The notes under the pieces were generated by a model. It searched no databases, was not told the origin of the DNA, and saw nothing but the letters and a program-made list of their open reading frames with translations. A stretch of DNA of 64,000 nt from contig JAOANR010000008.1 of assembly GCA_030278955.1 (NCBI GenBank), positions 44,313,301 to 44,377,300 on the forward strand. Direction: 5' to 3'. A program made the position numbers and the translations under genes. Each line of letters begins with the position of its first letter. Position 1 is the stretch's first letter. Positions 25,265-38,000 of the stretch are shown here, piece by piece. The DNA is from Hygrophila difformis (lineage: Eukaryota; Streptophyta; Magnoliopsida; Lamiales; Acanthaceae).

Positions 25265-25480
25265 GGGATTTTTAATCCCTAGGATTTGGGGTCGGTAACG
25301 GAGTCGGCAATCACCAACTACAGATTAATGTGGTCGGTGGTTTGGTTATCGCACGTCCCCGGGCCAAATAACGGCTATTTTTTCAGACCCCACTTTGGGG
25401 TCGGTAACGTGGTCGGTAAATTTGACCTGTACCATGGTGGTCGGTAATAGGGGTCGGTAATTGAGTTTTTTCTTGTAGTG
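25265..25480. repeat. CACTA right terminal inverted repeat and subterminal repeats
   Basis: GGTCGGTAA-type motifs occur about seven times before the terminal CTTGTAGTG, mirroring the left end. Density rises towards the terminus. Confidence 0.88.
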
Positions 25481-25483
25481 TAA

Positions 25484-26530
25484 AACTAGCAAAAACCAAC
25501 TAAAAATACATGGAAAATATGTGGAAGAAAAGGGAATAGTACTTACAAGGTAAGGAAGCGTTGGATCCCACTTGGATAGGGTTAAATCCACCCAAAAATA
25601 GTTCCATCATCAAACGGCACCTAAGGTGGCGCTTAAGGGAGGTTTCTGGCGCCCTTGGTCACAGTGGCGCCTATTCCAGAGATCTCAAGTCCGGAATTTT
25701 AGTTGAGTCCTGCTCCCATGCGCCAGGTGGCGCTCCCGACTAGTTTTAGGCGCCGTTGCTTGAAGCGAAAAATCTAGAATTTTTTAGTGGTATCTCAAAA
25801 GTAATGGAGACTATATTAAAATTAAGGATGGTAGTTAAAATACAAAACTATTGAAAGAAATTAGGTTATAATTGATTATAGTGGTATCACCACAAAAATT
25901 CAGTTGTTGCACAAAGCAAAATCAAGTTAAATCTAAAAAATTTTTAGCTTAAAATATCAATTTTATCTATTGGAGTGGTATCTCGTGCCACCGTATATCC
26001 CTTACTACATTCGCCTATGGTTGCTTGTCGTGGTGCTGTTTCCAGAGCTTGAGGGTTGAAATTTTGGTGAAGTCTTCTTCCGAGGCACCAGGGTGGTGCT
26101 TGAGCACAATTTTAGGCGTCCTTCTACCTGAGTGGCAGCCGCCTTCCTATTTTGGTGGTGAAATGGCTTTGTTCCGGACCCGGTGCTAGTTGTTGTTTGC
26201 CGACGAACAAGCTATTTTGTACCTTGTAGCCTTAGATCCCTTGTTGACTTTGTCCTCAAGTTTCTTCCATATGGTGGTCATACTATCTACGCTACTTTAA
26301 AACATTGTTGTTCAACCAACCTATAATATGAAAAATTTGGAGTAAGTTTCAAACCACATATGAATTTTAACACAAATGCTTCTCAAAGTCATAGTACCAA
26401 GTTTAAGGTTGTCAAATATGTTTTGAAACACATTTAGGTTCCTATGGTTCATGTCAAAACTCAAAAAGTCCCTAAAACACTCATTTTTCCCAACAATTAT
26501 TAGTTTTTCCCTACAACCTTTGTCGTATCT
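25484..26530. other. Unclassified sequence with repeated GGCGCC words
   Basis: TGGCGC and GGCGCC words recur between 25615 and 25755 and again, diverged, at about 26080-26140. The rest is AT-rich. It may be part of an old LTR element but no ends were found. No gene is supported. Confidence 0.35.
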
Positions 26531-26539
26531 TTACTTGTC

Positions 26540-26965
26540 ATTCAAAGGGTGATGAGGTGGAAAATGGAGGCTTGTTTGTCATACGGACGACAACCCTTGT
26601 CATCCGGACCTTTACTTGTCGTATAGGAAGCTTTGAACGACATCCCTTTATCGTATAAACTACGTTGTATGCCGTCCAGGAAAGTTGGATGTCGTCTGGA
26701 ATGTTTCTTGTCCAAATTAGGCCCTTGGACAACAAAGAACTCTTGTCATCCAGGCTCCTTTGTTCTATGTCTTCTAGGATGGAGAGAGTTACGCACTCGC
26801 TGGGATATAGACGACAAACCTTTATCGTCTAAGGAAGGGGTCTGTCGTATGGGTGTGAGAGACGATAAGCATCTTCCTCAGCTAATAGAGAAAAATGACA
26901 TGCGCTTTTTCGTATGATGTGAGACATACAATAAATGGTATGTTCTCTGGTCATTCCTCGCTTGT
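26540..26965. repeat. Array of degenerate CTTGTCGTCYGGA-type motifs, both orientations
   Basis: Words such as TTGTCATCCGGA, TTGTCGTATAGGA, TGTCGTCTGGA and their complements (GACGACAA) recur roughly every 20-30 bp, about fifteen times. The organisation resembles subterminal repeats of a DNA transposon, but no terminal inverted repeat was identified. Confidence 0.5.
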
Positions 26966-27002
26966 TGTCTAGGGGTTGTGATGATAAATGTTGGGCTAGG
27001 CT

Positions 27003-27819
27003 TAGGAATGACAATGGGCCGGTTTTGGACGGGGAGTAGCACCCTGTCCCCAAAACAATTAACAGTTTTAATCCCCAAACCAGCCCGATCCTCGTCGGGG
27101 ACCTTATCGGCGATCCCTATTGGGTACCATAATTTTCCCGATCCCAACCGGTGACCTTATCGGGGATTCACTTACAAGTCAACTTTCAATTTTTTTCAAG
27201 TAATTGAAAAGGTCGAAGCCATATTATTCGAGACAACTTTCAATATAAATCATTATATCAAAACACACATATCAATTATTTGACGATAAACCATAATCAA
27301 CATAAAAATTTCATGCTATGCCAAAAAAAAAATAAATCAAAAGTTCATAATATTTTTCAGTATATAATCAACCCATCACACTAATGGGCTTTGGTAATTA
27401 TTTTTTACTTTGTAAAGCGAAAGGCCAGAGAAGGGGTTGTGGGAGCCGCTTAACACACAAATTACAAAGGGATAAAGGGGAGGGATAGAGAGCTCAGACA
27501 TCCGGTGGAGAATCTAACACTCAACAATAACATTGGAGGCCAGTGACTTAACTAATGCAACAAGTCCTTATCGTTTTTTTTAAAAAATATTTTAGAATGG
27601 ACTAGGTAAAATTTATAAATAATATATAAAATATTAATTATATTGTATAAAAATTTAAAATATAATATATAAAATATATTGGGGATGGGCCAGCTGGGGA
27701 CTACTTCACCCGTCTCCGATAAAATTCCAGAAAGAATCTTCAATCCCCGATAGTAGTTCCCAGAAATCAAACTGAAAATTCAATTTTTAATTTTCGGTAT
27801 GAGCTTTTTTGCCATCCTA
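27003..27819. mobile_element. hAT-like MITE with a nested SINE
   Basis: The left end TAGGAATGACAATGGGCC and the complement of the right end TAGGATGGCAAAAAAG match imperfectly, and GC-rich CCCCGAT / ATCGGGG words face each other near both ends. A SINE (about 27425-27570) sits in the middle. No convincing 8-bp duplication was found. Confidence 0.45.
27425..27570 (-). mobile_element. tRNA-derived SINE (family 1), diverged
   Basis: Shares the segments TGGGAGCC, CACACAAATTACAAA and GGAGGGATAG, and a B-box-like GGAGAATCTAACACTCAA region, with the SINE at 8383-8557 in the same (minus) orientation. Confidence 0.7.
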
Positions 27820-27827
27820 TTGAGCTG

Positions 27828-28944
27828 TCAATAAGGAAACGGCATGGCTCCCTCATTCTGAGTTGAGGCTAATATAATTCAATATGAATGGGTCGGCTTC
27901 CTCTTGCCTTGGGCAGCCTTTGCTGTTGAGCCGAGTTGCTACAATTGTTAATCCTTGAACCATTGTGCCTATTCTCCTTCATTAATTTAGCCCATATTCA
28001 CATCAATTCCTTTTCCATCAATTTAGCCCATATATTGTTTTGATTTGGACCAATAACTTCAATTCCTTTTTTCTTTCTGCATGTTGGCCGATGCCGCTGA
28101 TCGATTTTGACCGGCCAACTTCTTACCAGGTTCTGGCAGGACTCTGGCAGCTTTCCCACATTGGTCGAGGCAAAATTCCGGTGGCAGTGGTGGTGGTGGT
28201 TCCGGGTCTCCTCCTTTGATCGCAATTGGTTTCTTCACATATGTCAGGTCGGTTTTAGTATTTGAATTAATTGATCCGAATTTTCACGACAATAACTGAC
28301 GCCCATTCTATTGGAAGCTAGTATCATCAGCATTAGCCCAACTCTCCTCGGAGTCCATATCGTCGTGCTCGGTTTTATTTAATTAATAATATCGTATCCA
28401 AATGATCAATATCATTAGTGAGTAACAACCTGCCACCCACATGGAAGTTCCCTCGTACTCTATGTCCCTGAGTTAACTCCCTGTCTGGACAATACCCAAG
28501 AGCCTTGCAGTTCTTTCACCAGGATCGTCTGGAACCGTGGAAGCCACAGGATTTGCCGTTGCTGGAGCCACTGAAGAAACCCTAGCTAGTCCTTTTTCTT
28601 TAAAAATATCTTTTTAATAACATGATTCTTCTTTTATAGTATTTGTGTATACATGTTTGTTTGAAAAAAGGAATATTTTTAATTCCGTGCAAAACACCCA
28701 AAAATTGGTTAAGGTAGTTTAATCTAGGGTTGAAAAAAGTTCCTTGGTTAAGGTAGTTGAGCTATATAACTAACTAGTCTCATGAATAACACACTTAAAA
28801 TACTTTTATGCCAACAACCCTTCCTACTTAATTAGTAATTAATAAGCCTCTCTTGTAGTTATTGTGTCAATATAACCTATATATTATTCTATTCTTCGAT
28901 TACTAATTAATAGCTGGTCAACTAATTCCAAATTAGATCACTAG
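27828..28944. other. Upstream region of the LTPG gene, no other gene seen
   Basis: Mostly unique sequence. Repeated AATTTAGCCCATAT words occur at about 27985 and 28020. Short ORFs here have no recognisable domain. It presumably holds the LTPG promoter. Confidence 0.5.
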
Positions 28945-28955
28945 CTATATATAAG
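28945..28955 (+). promoter_or_regulatory. TATA box of the LTPG-like gene
   Basis: CTATATATAAG lies 89 bp before the ATG at 29044, which predicts a start site near 28978-28985 and a leader of about 60 nt. This would exclude the out-of-frame ATG at 28964 from the transcript. Confidence 0.6.
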
Positions 28956-29043
28956 TATCATCCATGGATAATAATGTAATGTTGGACGCATACAGCAGAA
29001 ACATATACTATCAATTACGATACAAACAAACTCCGATATATAG

Positions 29044-32000
29044 ATGCACAAGATGGGTGCAAGTTTTTTTCTTCCATGTATAGCAGCAATTGCCGTGATG
29101 ATGCAGGTCACACTAATACTGATACCCAGCGCGAAGGGGCAAACGACGAGCACCACCGGTAGCAGTAGCAGCAGCAGCTTATGCACGGGAGCCATGATGC
29201 GTAGCTTCAACCCGTGCATAAGCTTTCTCACCGGCGGTTCATCATCATCATCATCAACTCCGACTCCAACCTCGAGTTGTTGCAACTCACTTCGAGACCT
29301 AATGAGTAATGGACAAGATTGTCTCTGTCTCATTGTCTCAGGAGGTGTTCCTTTCCAAGTTCCTGTTAACCGGACACTCGCCATGTCTCTTCCACGCGCT
29401 TGTAACATGACTGGTGTTCCCATCCAATGCAAAGGTCCGTCCATTTCATCGCGCCATTTTTATCATTTTCTTTCCTATTTACGTACTAAATACTCCACTA
29501 TGTATATATATACTTCTTGTTTTCCTCTCTTTTTTTGCGGTGCGGTTAATTTATTACTGATTTTTTTGAGCTATAAGATCCTCTAACAAGTACTGTTTAC
29601 TAGCTAGAAGAATAATACAAAAATTTGATGGATATAGTAGGACTTAAATTATTGATGAATGAAAAAAAATATGTAGTATAAATTAATTCAGTCACTACCA
29701 AACTCAATCGCTAAAATGAAAATTCTTATATATATATTTTTTTTTGCTGAACAACCTATATAGGATAGAAAAATGGGTGGTGGTAGGAGCTAGGGGTGGG
29801 AATAGATGACCGGGCCGCCCGACAGGGGGCCTACGGCCTGGCCTATTTAAGGCCTGGCCTGGCCCGACCTTTTTACGAAAGAGGCTAGGCTCGGATATTC
29901 TCAAAAGTCTTTTATTATCTAAATAGGCCTAAGCCCGGCCTTATAAAAAAGTCTTTCGGCCTATATAAGTCCGGTCTGTTTAACTTTTTAATATAAATTT
30001 TCTATAATTTATTAATATATTCATTTGTTAATATTCATTTATTATTTATTTAATATTTACATAGGCTTAAATAGATTTCTAAGAGGCTTAAAGCCTGGCC
30101 TATTGAAGTAAAAATGTCAGACTTAGGCCTATAAACAAGGCCTATAAAAGGCTATAGGCCAGGCTCAGGCCTGGCTAAAATTAAAAAGGCCTAGGTCGTT
30201 CAAGGCCAAGTCTAGCCTGGCCCGACCTATTTCCAGCCCTAGTGGGAGCCCATGTCACACAAATTACAAAAGGATTAAAAATGAGGGATAGGGGGCGGTG
30301 GGGAATCAAGCCTCCAACCTTCCATTGAAAGTCAAGGGACATCCCCATGAAAATTCTTATATAGAGGATTAACATATTTAATACCAATTTTTTTAATTTG
30401 TTCTCATTAGATTTCCATGAAACCATACAAAAGTTCAAATAAGTATTCAAATAATGTTTTAATACACTATATTTAAAAATGGATATCTCTATCACAAATT
30501 AAATGGAATAATAATAATAAAAAAAAATGTTAAGGGATGGCGCAATACACAAACATTTGTTACTGGATATTTTCTTCGTTTTTATTTACACTAATAATAA
30601 CTCCCCGTATATATTATTACTAATTAGATTTTTGAATTTGTACTGTTGGCAATTGCAGCGACAGCAACCCCAGTTCCAGCTCCAGGTACATCAATAATAT
30701 ATAAAGTCTATTGAACTTATGATCAAATAGTGTAAATATTATTGGACCCTTAAGAATAATAAATAATGTTAAAAGAGCTCATTAAAAAATATACCATCTT
30801 CATAATTAAAAATTAAAAAAAATCCTTTTATAAATACTATTTGATCTCATTTTTATTTTAATTTATTCAAATATAGATTTCTTTTAAAGAATTTTATATG
30901 GGTATAATTACTTTTAAATTTGAGGTCTATTTAATTTTGAATTTTTTAAATATTTCTTTAAAATGTTGATAATTTTAGTAAGAGTGACACTGTTTATTAT
31001 ATTTAGTTTAATTTTTGGTCTTAATAATGTACCTAAAATTTGTATATAGTGGTTAGTACATCAATTAGTTATATTTAAACAGTTTCTCCTCATATGTAGT
31101 ATTAACTAATATATTATTAAATTTAATTTTAGTTTAATTTATATAATTTTGAGCATCAGTATTGGGTCCGTCTAACTGTAGTTTGAATTATTAAAATTTT
31201 ATATTAAAAATAATTATGTAGAATGGTTAATTATTCATAAAAAATTATTTTCTAGCCACATTATCTATATGCGATAATAAATATAAAAAAATCCTATATA
31301 TTATCTACTAATTTTTTAAATATCTTTATTTAATAAATAATCGATATTAATCAATCTATATTAACCATTATATTATTCTCTTTTATTGCGTTAACTTATT
31401 TATAAAAAAATATATATACTTCGGTCATAATAATCTAAATTGGAAAAATGAACTACATTCTTACCACGTTATGTTATTTTGTAAATATCATGGAGTAAGG
31501 ATATAATTTATTATTTTACATATAGTTATCACATCCCGCCCACACATGCGGGTAATTACTAGTACTATAATATACTACTAATTTACAATTTACTGTACAA
31601 TATTTATTGAATTCAATACTTTTCGCAACGACCCTAGTTTCCTATATTTACACTAAGCCATAAGAGATGTAAATATTGTGCATGTCCTTTTATATACCTC
31701 GATTGATGTTCGATCTATCTCTGAATATATTAATATTAATTAAACTAGTATTACCCACCCGCACGATGCGCGGGAAGAAAAGTTTCTAAAATATCAAAAA
31801 AAAATTATTTAGAGATTAAACAAAAGAATAAATTATCCTCACGATTGAATGAAAGAAAATGTATAACGTAAAATAGTTGATGATCAAAGCAATGAATAAG
31901 AAATTGATCAAGATTTAAGGAATGAAAGTTTTAACTGTAAAACTGACGTTTAATTGTCAAGGTTGAAGGAATATCAAAGTTTTCCTATTTGTTTTTTGCT

Positions 32001-35000
32001 CTGGCTCCTCTAAATAAAATAATTTATACATGCGTAAAAGTAATAAATATGACAAAACAAATTTTTTTCTAAAAAAGAAAAAAAATATTCTAATAACGTC
32101 CTACATTCCTTTATAGCATTTCTAAAAGTAATGAATTGCTTGACAATTTTATATCACTAATCACAAGAATAAAATTGCCCTTATCATTACCAGCATGTTA
32201 AAAACAAAATATAGCTTATTTAAAACTGGTGATTGTTAATTCCATCGAATACAGATTATGGAATAAATATGTTTTTAAATACAATTAAATTTTTTTGAAA
32301 ACAAAATACAATTAAATTTTAAATCAGCAAGTAAGATCATAAAAAAAAACAGTTTCATAGCCCATAGGTTTTATAAATTGGATTATCTAGAACAGATCAG
32401 TCACAACGAATATTTAAGCCTGGATCAAAAATCAATATAAAGCTATACCATATACAGGACCACTAATTCAATAATATCAATTATAAAGTTTACTTTTATT
32501 TATATGAAACATGAAATAAGTATCATTTTTCAAATTCAGTGTGCACGATATGATTTCTTTAATTTTAACCCCATTTAAATTCTTAAAATTTATAACTTCT
32601 TTTTTTTAAAAAAAAAACCTAAGAATAAATGTAATGCACTTACAATTCATGTATATTTATTGGCATCGCGACAATCAAGTATAAGATTCATTTTAAAACA
32701 ACTAATATTTAGGGAATCAAACAATGCTTCATTGAAAAAGATAAATAATAAAGCGGTTAATAAAATTCATCAAACAATATGTAATCATCCGGATCATAGA
32801 GCAAAACTTCGATTCAAACATTCGTATTAACAAATCCATCATAGCACATCACTTGAAGATTTTGATACATCAATGACGATTAAATTTATTAGCCAGTCCG
32901 ATAAGACCATTCCTAATATCAGAAAACCAAACCTTGTCAAACTTCCTCAACAAAGGTTTCACAACAAACTTCCTCAATAAAGGTTTCGCAGCACGGAAAT
33001 AGTTACCCTTCAGATACTAAAAAAAAATAAAAAAAAAAATGTCCATTTGGGCTACAATACATTCAAACATAGCATTTGGAACGGCTAGGAAAGTTACATT
33101 GTCCAGTCATGCTTCATTTGTTCAATATCTTATCATCATCATTGGATAAAATTCTCTGATCTTTATGTATATGTTTAATAAATGCAGCATTTATATTTTG
33201 AAGGAGAATGAAAGTATAGGCAGAGTATTTCTACTTGCAATTTTTTCCAGATAGGGGTTCGAGGGGATGACCAAGAATTTTGTTAATAACTTGAGCAAAT
33301 CCAGATGAAATAGAGCCAACCACATTCCCCATTGATGTCAGGATATAAATTTTTCATGTGCTTGTAGTGATTAGTCTTCTGTTTGTCACAGGATTCTACA
33401 AAATGACAATTATATATGATTAAGATTCAGTTCATAACTGCAGTAAACATGGAAATAAAACTAAAGAAACAAAACAATTGATTCAAAAAATCATCACCTA
33501 CACGCCTTAATTTTCAAATGAAAATTAAGCCTATGTCGCATACTTCCATTCCATTTTCTAAATTAAAGCCCAAACTTCAAGCTATGTTCAAAGCCAAAAT
33601 TAAAGTTAAGAAATTCATTTAAGTATGATAAACTCCATGGCATTGGTACTTTATTCAATATCCATATCGAGATAATCTTGTAAGTTTATGCAAAATCAAA
33701 ATACTTTGTGCGAAATAGCCTTGCTCCTTTTTGTGCAATGGGATGACCTGAATTCATTTCAGGCATATGTATCGAATTCTTGTTAGTTATTAGCCAATGT
33801 CTAATTCATGTTAGTTATTAAAACCCTAAATATTGTATTTCCCTCCATCATCCCCATTGTAAAAATTCTGCATCTGTTTTCCCAATCACCGCAAATCTCA
33901 TTTGAACAAATAAATAATTAATACATATTACATACATATTTTATTACCATCATGATTTATCCATCATGATTTTATTACCATATAATTAATAATACATATT
34001 TTTGCTAAATTAGATTTAATCCGTACTATATTTTTGGCATATTAATTTTCCCATCATCCTTTTCTATTATTAATTAATCCAAAGAATTATGCACTTAAAT
34101 TGAGCAGCCGGGATCTATTTCCAAATTATTCAAGGTGGTCAATATGGTAATAAATTTGATATATACATAATAAAATAAATTTGCGATGATTAACATAAAT
34201 ATCAACCATCTTCATAAAATATATTGGATTCAATAATTTATCTATAACCTCTTTTAATTTGATAGAAATAACACTTAAATGGTAATAGATTTTTAATAAA
34301 GTTTATAATTAGTTGTCTAATATTATAAGATCTACCAAACGATGCATAGTAAATATACAAAATTAAAGTAGATTATCATTTTTGGCATGATTTTTAACCA
34401 TCCAATTAGGAATAATGTTTCCCACATTGCACCCTTTAATTATGAGATCATTTCATTCTCTATCAGTGTACATGATTTAAATATTTATGATTTTGGATCT
34501 AATAAAGTAACACACACTTTTTAAAATTTAAAACCGAATTTTTAGAATGGTTTATTTAAAAAATACATATTCTAATATTTAGTTTTTATTTTATTCAATA
34601 TTTAGTTTCCAAAATACGGATATATTTATATGGAAAGATTTAGTTGCCAATATAAATAAAATAATTTTAAAATACGGATATACTTATATGAAAAGATTTA
34701 GTTGCCAATATAAATAAAACGATTCTAAATTACGAATATATTTAAATAACTTGATCTAATGTTAAATCATCACAATATATCTATAACTAAAACGAATCAC
34801 AATAAATTGATATTTAAAATGATATGTTAAACGATTCCATTTCAAAACGTAGTATCTTCACAATATTTTTTCCAAAGTTAATATTATAATAAACTTATTG
34901 CTATAATTAGCCAATTGCTATAATACAAATTTTTTTAGAAATGAAAGATAATATTTTATATTAAAGCAATGATGATTTAACATTTTCATATTTAACTTGT

Positions 35001-38000
35001 AAGGACCAATAAATGTTATAATGAAACTTAATGTTAATAAAAAAGTCAATTAAAATTAATGACATAATAAACTCATGGTTGAAATCATTTCATTATTTAT
35101 TTATATTAAACATTTTCTTTTTGTGAAATTGAGAATACAATCACATAAATCTAACATTGAAGGGATTATTTGAGTATAGAATTAATTTCACTTTTTGAGA
35201 TTATTAACTAAAAATTAGGCTAGTGGTTTTAGGCTGGAAACTTTTGCATATAATTTTAGGTTAATACATGGATTTAAGTGTAAATTGAATATTATTTATA
35301 TAGATAAATAAATTCCTAATATGGATTCATTATTCACCACAAATAAATAAAATATTGTATTTGTGAAAATTATAATAATAGTTGAAGGGCTAAATTATAT
35401 TAATTTTTCCTATTTAAGGGGTAATTTATTTATTCTCATTGATCATCTCATCTTTTACGATTATTCTTTGCTCTTTCCATTATCATTTCATTGTCTATGG
35501 TCAATATTTCATTTTTGTTTATCCAATGGAATCAATTTAATAATGTAAATTAATTTAATCAATGTAATCAAAATAATCAATGGAAATCAATTACCCCATT
35601 ATATTTGTTTTATTTATTGGGTAATACTTAGTTTCTATTTTTTTTATTTGATATTGTATTTTCAAAATACGGATAAATTTATAAGGAAATATTTATTTGC
35701 AATATAATTAAAAATCATTTCATACACAAATTATATTCAATATCTTAAATATTTTATTTCTCCCTATCATCCCCATTGTAAAAATTCTGCATCTGCTTTC
35801 CCCATCACCACAAATCTCATTTGCATAAATGAATAATTAATACATATTACATACATATTTTATTAACATCATGATTTTATTACCATATAATTAATAATAC
35901 ATATTTTATTTTTCTAGTTAAATTAGATTTAATGCGTGCTATATTTTTGGCATTTTAACTTTCCCATCCATAAATAAATTCCTAATATGGATTCATTATT
36001 CACCACAAATAAATAAAATATCGTATTTGTAAAAATTATAGTAATAGTTGAAGGGCTAAATTACATTAATTATTTTTTATTTGAGGGATAATTTATTTAT
36101 TTCTATTGATCATCTCATCTTTTACGATTATTCTTTGCTCTTTCCATAATCATTTCATTTTCTATAGTCAACATTTCATTTTTGTTTATCCAATGGAAAT
36201 CAGTTTAATCAATGCAAATTAATTTAATCAATGTAATCAATATAATCAATGGAAATCAATAACCCCATCATCTTTGCTTTATTTATGGGATAATACATAA
36301 TTTCCATTTTTTTATTTTATATTGTGTTTTCAAAATACGGATAAATTTATAAGGAAAGATTTAGTTGCCAATATAAATAAAAATCATTTGATAGATAAAT
36401 TATATTCAATATCCTAAATATTTTATTTTCCTCCATCATCCCCATTGTAAAAATTCTGCATCTGCTTTCCCCATCACCGAAAATCTCATTTGCACAAATA
36501 AAATAATTAATACATATTACATACATATTTTATTATCATCATGATTTCTCCATAATGATTTTATTACCATATAATTAATAATACATATTTTATTTTTTTG
36601 GTTAAATTAGATTTAATCCGTGCTATAGTTTTGGCATATTAATTTTTTCATCATCATTTTCTATTATTAATTAATCCCAAAGATTGTGCACTTAAATTGA
36701 GCAGCCGGAATCTCTTTCCAAATTATTCAAGGTAGCCAATATTGAAAAAAATTATTTGATATATACATAATAAAATAAATTTGCGATTATTAACATAAAT
36801 GTCAACAATATCTTCATAAAATATATCGGATTCAATAATTTATTATCTATAACCTCTTTTAATTTGATTTTAATAGCACCTAAATGGTAACAGATTTTCA
36901 ATAAAGTTTATAATTAGTTATCTAATATTATAAGATCTACCAAACGATACATAGAATATATACAGAATTAAAGTAAATTATCATTTTGACATGATTTTTA
37001 ACCATCTAATTAGTAATAATGTTTCCCAAATTACACCATTTAATTATGGGATCATTTCATTTTCTATTAGTGTACATGATTAAATATTTATGATTTTTGG
37101 ATCTAATAAAGTAACACGTATTTTTTAAAATTTAAAACCGCGTATTTAGAATGGTTTATTTAAAAAAATACATATTCTAATATTTAGTTTTAATTTTTTA
37201 TTTAATTAATATTTAGTTTCCAAAATATGGATATATCTAGTTGCCAAAATAAATAAAATGATTCTAAAATATGGATATACTTATATGAAAACATTTAGTT
37301 TGCAGTATAATTAAACGATTCTAAAATAAGAATATATTTAAATAACTATCTAATGTTAAATCATCACAATATATCTATAACTAAAATAAATCACAATAAA
37401 TTGATTCTAAAATGATATGTTCAATGATTCCATTTAAAAACGTAGTATCTATATTAAATCATCACAATATTTTTTTTCAAAGTTAATATTATAATAAACT
37501 TATTATTGCTATATTTAGCCAATTGCTATAATACAATTTTTTTTAGAATTTAAATTTAATTTAAAGCAATGATGATTTAACATTGTCATATTTAACTTGG
37601 CTAACTTATTATTGTCATATTTTAATTCCATTTAGCCAATTGCTCCTCCACTTTATTTAACGGGTAATTTATTTATTTCCATTGATCATCTCATCTTTTA
37701 CGATTATTCTTTGCTCTTTCCATAATCATTTCATTGTCTATAGTCAACATTTTATTTTTTTATCCAATGGAAATCAATTTAATCAATATAAATCAATTAC
37801 CCCATCATCTTTGCTTTATTTATGGGATAATACTTTGTTTTCATTTTTTTCATTTGATATTGTGTTTTCAAAATACGGATAAATTTATAAGTAAAGATTT
37901 AGTTGCAATTCAATTAAAAATCATTTCATAGAAAAATTATATTCAATATCCTAAATATTTTATTTCCCTCCATCATCCCCATCTGCTTTATTTATCTTAA

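Larger units (their letters stand above)
14543..25480 (-). mobile_element. Complete-ended CACTA (En/Spm) DNA transposon, 10.9 kb
   Basis: The left end CACTACAAGAAAAG and the right end CTTGTAGTG (its complement) are the canonical CACTA terminal inverted repeats, which continue into a shared ATTACCGACCCC. A perfect 3-bp target duplication TAA flanks it (14540-14542 and 25481-25483), the expected length for this superfamily. Both genes read on the minus strand: the TNPD-like transposase (23956 to 20478), then the TNPA-like protein (20362 to 15217). Removing the nested solo LTR (3,367 bp plus 5-bp duplication) leaves about 7.6 kb. Both genes carry disabling mutations, so the element cannot mobilise itself, though its ends could still be recognised in trans. 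Confidence 0.95.

Noticed and set aside
26538..27147. Several short ORFs on both strands
   Set aside because: They fall in the degenerate motif array and the MITE end; none has a domain or consistent frame.
28941..29444. 167-codon minus-strand ORF over LTPG exon 1
   Set aside because: It is the mirror of the real exon; the plus strand holds the signal peptide, the eight-cysteine pattern and splice sites.
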